From Clostridium sp. UBA4746 (GTDB lineage Bacteria; Bacillota; Clostridia; Clostridiales; Clostridiaceae): a stretch of DNA of 9,136 nucleotides. The stretch spans positions 6,661 to 15,796 of the forward strand of contig DHIM01000341.1 in assembly GCA_002403785.1 (NCBI GenBank). The letters run 5' to 3'. Below are positions 5,858 to 9,136 of this stretch, piece after piece (position 1 is the stretch's first letter; each line of letters starts with the position of its first letter). The notes below the pieces were generated by a model. It saw only the letters and a program-made list of their open reading frames with translations. It searched no databases and was not told the origin of the DNA. Position numbers and translations under genes: made by a program.

Positions 5858-7195
5858 TTAATTATTATCCTTAGCTTTAAAGGAATTTGAAAAAAAGCTA
5901 CCCTCTAATTCATTTTTCAATTCCATAAACGCATCGACAACCCTTGGATCAAAGTGTGTGCCGTGACAGCGAACTAATTCAGCAACAACCTTATCAATTG
6001 GCCAACCCTGTTTATAAGAACGAGTTGAAAGCATTGTATCTACAGCATCGCACAAAGCAACAATGCGGGCTTCAATAAGGATTTCTTCCGCCTTGAGCTG
6101 ATTAGGATAGCCAACACCACTGTATTGTTCATGATGTTGAATAACTATTTCAGCTACTTTTTCCATACCCTTACTATTTTTAAGAATCTTAAATCCAATA
6201 AGGGTGTGACCCTTGATAACTTTAAATTCTTCCTCAGTAAGTTTTCCTGGTTTTTGCAAAATTGCTTCACTGATTCCTAACTTACCAATATCATGCAGCA
6301 TGGAACCTCGTTTCAAATCATACATTTCTTCAGTGGTTAAACTAAGCTTTTCTCCAATAGCAGCAGCATATTTAGCTACATTAAGAGAATGCCCGAGTAA
6401 ATTGTTCTCGCGAGCATCAATAATATGAGAAAGAGTTATAAGAAGCTGTTCATTATTGTCCTTTAATAACTCATTATAGTCTTGTAATTGAGCGAACTGT
6501 GTTTGTTTAGCTTTAGCAAAGAGGCGCATATTGTACTGCATTAGAAACATAGGAAGAATAAAACCCAATAAACCATATAAATAAAATTTCATATATACCG
6601 CAGCAAGTATCCAACCGATAAAAGCCGCTAGAGCATCACTAACCACAACCCAGTCTAATGATTCACTCCATATTTTGAGTAGACTTGTTTTCGAGGCAAT
6701 AGAAACAATAAGGGAAACTGATACTATATCTAGTATGATAAAAGCGAAGACAGTTACAAGAGAAGGTAAGAGGTTTCCATTACTTAATAATATTTCATTT
6801 TTTAAATGGAGAGAATTCCATACTAAAAAAGCGAGATAGGTAACATTAATCGTTTCAGAAAGATTAAAGATTATTTTAGAGAACTCAGTTAATGTAGGAA
6901 AAAGTAAAATAGAAAGTCCGTAGCAAAATGCAAATATAATTAGTTCCAAAGGGTTGAATAGCATAATTGCTGCGACTATAATGGCTGACCCAGTAGAAAT
7001 ATTAAATGTCTCTCCACCAAAACCAAATGCATCTAAACGAAGAGATTCGAAGATGCTTCCGAAAAAAATAAATGGGATCACTAAAGAAAACGATATGCTA
7101 TAACTCGAACATAAGATTACATTATACAATATTAAACAGGTTACAATAACATGAAATACTATATATGACTTGGCTCCAGCCGTTAACTTGTTCAA
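5858..7195 (-). CDS. Membrane-anchored HD-GYP protein (predicted cyclic-di-GMP phosphodiesterase)
   Basis: 445 residues from TTG 7195; 450 from an ATG at 7210. I prefer TTG because GGGGGAA lies 6 bases before it, while the ATG has no ribosome binding site. Residues about 10-220 form several hydrophobic helices in a MASE-like integral membrane sensor with no obvious ligand motif. A charged coiled stretch (about 225-255) leads to the HD-GYP domain: SHIIDARENNLLGHS, then HDIGK (301-305) and HHEQYSGVGYP (354-364). The usual Asp of HHExxDGxGYP is Ser here, a variation seen in other members, while the metal-binding His/Asp residues remain. It should lower cyclic-di-GMP at the membrane. It follows the protease gene in the same direction, with a weak hairpin between them, so partial read-through is possible. 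Compared with the REC-containing HD-GYP protein on the other strand, it senses through the membrane and not by phosphorylation. Confidence 0.9.
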   Translation of the reverse strand: MNKLTAGAKSYIVFHVIVTCLILYNVILCSSYSISFSLVIPFIFFGSIFESLRLDAFGFGGETFNISTGSAIIVAAIMLFNPLELIIFAFCYGLSILLFPTLTEFSKIIFNLSETINVTYLAFLVWNSLHLKNEILLSNGNLLPSLVTVFAFIILDIVSVSLIVSIASKTSLLKIWSESLDWVVVSDALAAFIGWILAAVYMKFYLYGLLGFILPMFLMQYNMRLFAKAKQTQFAQLQDYNELLKDNNEQLLITLSHIIDARENNLLGHSLNVAKYAAAIGEKLSLTTEEMYDLKRGSMLHDIGKLGISEAILQKPGKLTEEEFKVIKGHTLIGFKILKNSKGMEKVAEIVIQHHEQYSGVGYPNQLKAEEILIEARIVALCDAVDTMLSTRSYKQGWPIDKVVAELVRCHGTHFDPRVVDAFMELKNELEGSFFSNSFKAKDNN

Positions 7196-7202
7196 TTTAT
7201 GT

Positions 7203-7208
7203 TCCCCC
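7203..7208 (-). promoter_or_regulatory. Ribosome binding site GGGGGA supporting TTG start of the HD-GYP gene
   Basis: GGGGGA overlaps the alternative ATG at 7210-7208 and is placed 6-7 bases before TTG 7195-7193. No purine-rich site precedes the ATG, where the sequence is the tail of a hairpin (CCTTTTACTACCGA). Confidence 0.5.
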
Positions 7209-7218
7209 ATTCGGTAGT

Positions 7219-7244
7219 AAAAGGCAGCCCTTCAGACTGCTTTT
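7219..7244 (-). terminator. Weak hairpin terminator after the protease gene
   Basis: AAAAGCAG (7237-7244 read on the minus strand) pairs with CTGCCTTTT (7219-7227), with one bulged base and a 9-base loop, and ends in a short T run. It begins 24 bases after the protease stop and ends just before the HD-GYP start, so it could attenuate read-through. The stem has only four G/C pairs. Confidence 0.5.
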
Positions 7245-7267
7245 ATTCATATTTATAAGTCCTTCAA

Positions 7268-8782
7268 CTAATTTCCAACACTAAACAGTGATCTCCACGA
7301 TGCTTTCGTCCAATCAATATAACGCCATGATGCCTTTGTCCAGTCAGCATAACGCCATGATGCCTTTGTCCAGTCAATCGTACCACCGGAATTTAACATA
7401 TAGGAAGAAAGGGGCCACGCATTATTATATTTTGGAATTTTAGCAAACTTATTAACATCTTTGGCTATTTCTATCGCTTTTTTAGCATCAGTGACGCCAG
7501 TAGTATCCGTTATATTTTCGTACGGTACGTCTGTAGCGAGCAAAATAGATTTAATATCGTTAGGGGTTAAGGAAGGATTTGCCTCCAGCATAAGCGCAAC
7601 AGTTCCACTTACAACAGGTGCAGCCATGGACGTTCCACTCATTTCAAAATAATTGTTGTTAATAACCGCCTCTGGGTGCTGGATTGCTAGTATAGCATTT
7701 TTCTCAGGCAAGAGTGAAATTATATCAACCCCGGGTGCCATTACCTCAGGTTTGTTAACCCCTTGAGCAGTAACCCCATGTTTAGACCATTTCGCGAGTA
7801 TTGACGTTTTAACTTCATTTTTACCCTGTGAATCAACCGCCCCGACGGTAATAATATAAGGATCGTTTGCAGGAGCAAAGTCAATATTGGTTGGATTTAC
7901 CTGATCATTCCCTGCAGCGGCAATAACGGTAACGCCGTTTAGCCAAAGCTGTTCAACTGCTGCACTTAGAGGACTATCGATATAGGAGCCAGCAGTATCT
8001 GAGGAAACAGAGAGGTTAACAACCTTTATATTATATTCATCTTTAAAAGTGTACACCCACTGCAAACCTAATAATAAGTCCATTTCAGTTACATTACCTT
8101 GATCATCTCCTAGTTTAACATTAATTAAATTGGCTCCAGGTGCTATCCCGGTAACTGCTTTAGGATCTATACCTGCAACATCTTTAATTCCTTTGCCATT
8201 GATGATACCTGCCACATGAGTTCCGTGGCCATATAAATCATCCGATGTTGTTGCATCGGGATTAATTGCTATAGACTTAACTACATTTAGGCTAGTTGTA
8301 CTAAAGGAATCCGATCCAACCCCACTGTCCAAAACAGCGATGTTTACACCCTTCCCCGTTTGACTAACACCTTCCGAATCAGAGATCTTTCTATAGCTGT
8401 TTTCAAATTTTTCAGGATGCTTTAATTCATTTTTCTCACCTATTTTTATCTTTTTTTCATTCCCTGTCATACCAACTGGATGACTTATGGAATAACGTAA
8501 TACCCCAATTTGTTGACCTAACTTTGTCAAAGAGTTTTCCGGAACCTTAGCAACAAATCCGTTGATTATTGGGGTCTCTGCAACAAGACTCCCTCCAACT
8601 GACTGAAGTATGGTCCTGGAGTCACTTCCTTGCCGTTTTTGAACAATAACCCCAACAATAGCTTTTGGTTGAGAATATTGACTTTTCAAAGTTTCTTTTG
8701 TGTTAAATAATTTTGGATAACTAATGAGGGTTGCTAAGAAGAGGCAACCTATACCTATTATTACTATTTTCCTGTGTCCCAA
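7268..8782 (-). CDS. S8 family subtilisin-like serine protease with I9 propeptide and WxxASW tail repeats
   Basis: 504 residues from TTG 8782, chosen because GGAGG sits 8 bases before it; an in-frame TTG at 8797 would place that site inside the gene. Residues 4-26 are a hydrophobic export signal or anchor without a clear cleavage site. Residues about 38-105 resemble an inhibitor I9 propeptide (AIVGVIV ... VGGSLVAETPIINGFVAKVP). The catalytic domain shows the full triad: D152 in VLDSGVG, H186 in GHGTHVAG and S385 in GTSMAAP, with oxyanion N292 in AAAGN. The order and spacing are those of active subtilases. A linker rich in Pro and Asn (about 445-468) leads to three 10-residue DWTKASWR repeats at the very end. 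Proteases of spore-formers carry comparable tryptophan-rich tails, perhaps for surface retention; the role is unproven. It is transcribed toward the HD-GYP gene, and its upstream region holds a 9-bp-arm inverted repeat. It is exported and acts outside the membrane. Confidence 0.93.
   Translation of the reverse strand: MGHRKIVIIGIGCLFLATLISYPKLFNTKETLKSQYSQPKAIVGVIVQKRQGSDSRTILQSVGGSLVAETPIINGFVAKVPENSLTKLGQQIGVLRYSISHPVGMTGNEKKIKIGEKNELKHPEKFENSYRKISDSEGVSQTGKGVNIAVLDSGVGSDSFSTTSLNVVKSIAINPDATTSDDLYGHGTHVAGIINGKGIKDVAGIDPKAVTGIAPGANLINVKLGDDQGNVTEMDLLLGLQWVYTFKDEYNIKVVNLSVSSDTAGSYIDSPLSAAVEQLWLNGVTVIAAAGNDQVNPTNIDFAPANDPYIITVGAVDSQGKNEVKTSILAKWSKHGVTAQGVNKPEVMAPGVDIISLLPEKNAILAIQHPEAVINNNYFEMSGTSMAAPVVSGTVALMLEANPSLTPNDIKSILLATDVPYENITDTTGVTDAKKAIEIAKDVNKFAKIPKYNNAWPLSSYMLNSGGTIDWTKASWRYADWTKASWRYIDWTKASWRSLFSVGN
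7291..7380 (-). repeat. Three 30-bp tandem repeats encoding DWTKASWRYx
   Basis: Units at 7351-7380, 7321-7350 and 7291-7320 each encode DWTKASWR plus two residues. The first two are nearly identical in DNA. The third differs from them in the eight conserved codons only at synonymous sites (GAC/GAT, ACA/ACG, AAG/AAA, TCA/TCG, CGT/AGA), so the peptide, not the DNA, is conserved. Confidence 0.9.
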
Positions 8783-8790
8783 AATTTGCA

Positions 8791-8795
8791 CCTCC
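8791..8795 (-). promoter_or_regulatory. Ribosome binding site GGAGG of the protease
   Basis: GGAGG followed by TGCAAATT and TTG (8782-8780) gives an 8-base spacing. This near-perfect site fixes the start at 8782 in preference to the in-frame TTG 8797 or GTG 8791, which lie before or within it. Confidence 0.65.
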
Positions 8796-8830
8796 AATAA
8801 TTATTTCTTCGTGTTCGTCTTCTTAAAACA

Positions 8831-8868
8831 TAGTAATCTTCCACTTATAGTATAGTTCCAGATTACTA
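8831..8868. promoter_or_regulatory. 38-bp inverted repeat upstream of the protease
   Basis: TAGTAATCT (8831-8839) and AGATTACTA (8860-8868) are perfect 9-bp arms separated by 20 bases. The middle contains TATACT/TATAAG-like hexamers on the minus strand that could be a -10, but I found no matching -35. The position, about 50 bases before the protease start, suits an operator or promoter region. Confidence 0.45.
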
Positions 8869-8870
8869 CT

Positions 8871-9087
8871 TTGGTGCTAGTTTTATCAGTTATATCAACA
8901 AATGTAACAATGATTAATTATGCTGCATTTGAAACGGGTAGCACTAAAGCAGTGACTCAGCCAATATTTCATAGTTATAAAATTAGTCTATGGAGAAAAT
9001 AAATTCTTGTTTACGGGTGATGCACAGGCAAGCAACGGAGAAGATATGATTAATAAAGATTTTGACCTGTCTGCTGATGTATTTTAG
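8871..9087 (+). pseudogene. Remnant of a secreted ComEC-like metallo-beta-lactamase-fold hydrolase
   Basis: Two pieces in different frames make up this plus-strand relic. From 8871 one frame reads like an export signal (LVLVLSVISTNVTMINYAAF) and runs to a stop at 9000. From 8956 another frame reads IVIKLVYGENKFLFTGDAQA, then NGEDMINKDFDLSADVF and a stop at 9085. The FLFTGDA motif followed by acidic EDM and DLSADV is characteristic of the ComEC/Rec2-type metallo-beta-lactamase domain, whose next motif (normally KVGHHGS) is missing here. The metal-binding HxHxDH part that should lie between signal and FTGDA is also gone. So the gene has lost its middle and end, and is dead. The family call for the second piece is fairly secure; joining the signal-like piece to it is inference. 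Confidence 0.55.
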
Positions 9088-9106
9088 TGCTTTGCTGTGT
9101 TTTTTT

Positions 9107-9136
9107 AATGTAACTCAATTATAGTTGTGTTACATT
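9107..9136. repeat. Inverted repeat at the right edge of the window
   Basis: AATGTAACTCAA (9107-9118) and TTGTGTTACATT (9125-9136) form 12-bp arms with one mismatch around a 6-base loop. AATGTAAC occurs again in direct orientation at 8901-8908. A T7 run precedes the left arm. It may be a terminator read leftward or rightward, or the end of an element that continues outside the window; the edge prevents a decision. Confidence 0.5.

Noticed and set aside
5798..5887. Plus-strand frame starting MNAYPIAQRLAEIHYG
   Set aside because: It is antisense to the kinase relic and to the end of the HD-GYP gene, and has no ribosome site.
9011..9050. Stretch resembling the GCACAGGGCAA core of the cyclic-di-GMP-I riboswitch, attractive near HD-GYP genes
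   Set aside because: It encodes the FTGDAQAS motif of the hydrolase remnant, and the second half of the riboswitch (GACGCAAAGCC-type segment) is absent.
1..9136. Anti-phage defence, toxin-antitoxin or biosynthetic gene cluster
   Set aside because: Every intact gene falls into a signalling, regulatory, glycosyltransferase or exported hydrolase family. A single GT1 enzyme is not a cluster, and no nuclease, effector or antitoxin pair was seen.

Overview
The window looks like chromosomal DNA from a low-GC, spore-forming-type Firmicute, most likely Clostridium or a near relative. The evidence is the AT-rich base composition, strong purine-rich Shine-Dalgarno sites with several TTG/GTG starts, and a set of typical clostridial protein families. 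These are an HNLKTP-type histidine kinase, a REC-DUF3369-HD-GYP regulator, a membrane HD-GYP protein and an S8 protease ending in WxxASW repeats. No RNA genes, CRISPR array, complete transposon or phage genes were seen.

Plus strand, 1-2509: a two-component operon. A histidine kinase runs in from the left edge (end of a PAS domain, H-box, ATPase domain). It is followed by a response regulator whose output is an HD-GYP domain, predicted to degrade cyclic-di-GMP. A bidirectional hairpin terminator (about 2526-2571) closes it against the convergent minus-strand genes.

Minus strand, 5584 down to about 2547: a TetR-family repressor, a macrolide-family (GT1) glycosyltransferase and a secreted YiiX/YebB-type papain-like hydrolase. 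The TetR gene has a textbook promoter (TTGACA-17-TATAAT) with a palindrome just downstream, which suggests autorepression. The hydrolase frame stops at 2827, but protein-like sequence continues one frame over to 2547, so the gene may be frameshifted. Parts of the glycosyltransferase are much more AT-rich than the flanks.

Minus strand, 8782 down to 5858: an S8 subtilisin-like protease with an I9-type propeptide and three C-terminal DWTKASWR repeats, then a membrane-anchored HD-GYP protein. Between this HD-GYP gene and the TetR promoter lies an unannotated relic of a 7TM-type histidine kinase sensor domain (5662-5838). It appears to be the same family as the kinase at the left edge. This suggests that a kinase gene once stood there and was cut away when the TetR/glycosyltransferase block arrived or rearranged.

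Right end, 8798-9136: no intact gene. It holds a long inverted repeat in the protease upstream region, a decayed plus-strand remnant of a secreted ComEC-like metallo-beta-lactamase-fold hydrolase (motif FLFTGDA), and a terminal inverted repeat running to the window edge.

Taken together, the region combines cyclic-di-GMP turnover by two different HD-GYP proteins, cell-surface or secreted functions (protease, papain-like hydrolase), and a probable detoxifying glycosyltransferase under TetR control. Gene relics mark repeated rearrangement. I did not find a clearly new defence or mobile system. The most notable undescribed items are the two gene relics, the broken hydrolase frame, the protease tail repeats and the TetR operator.
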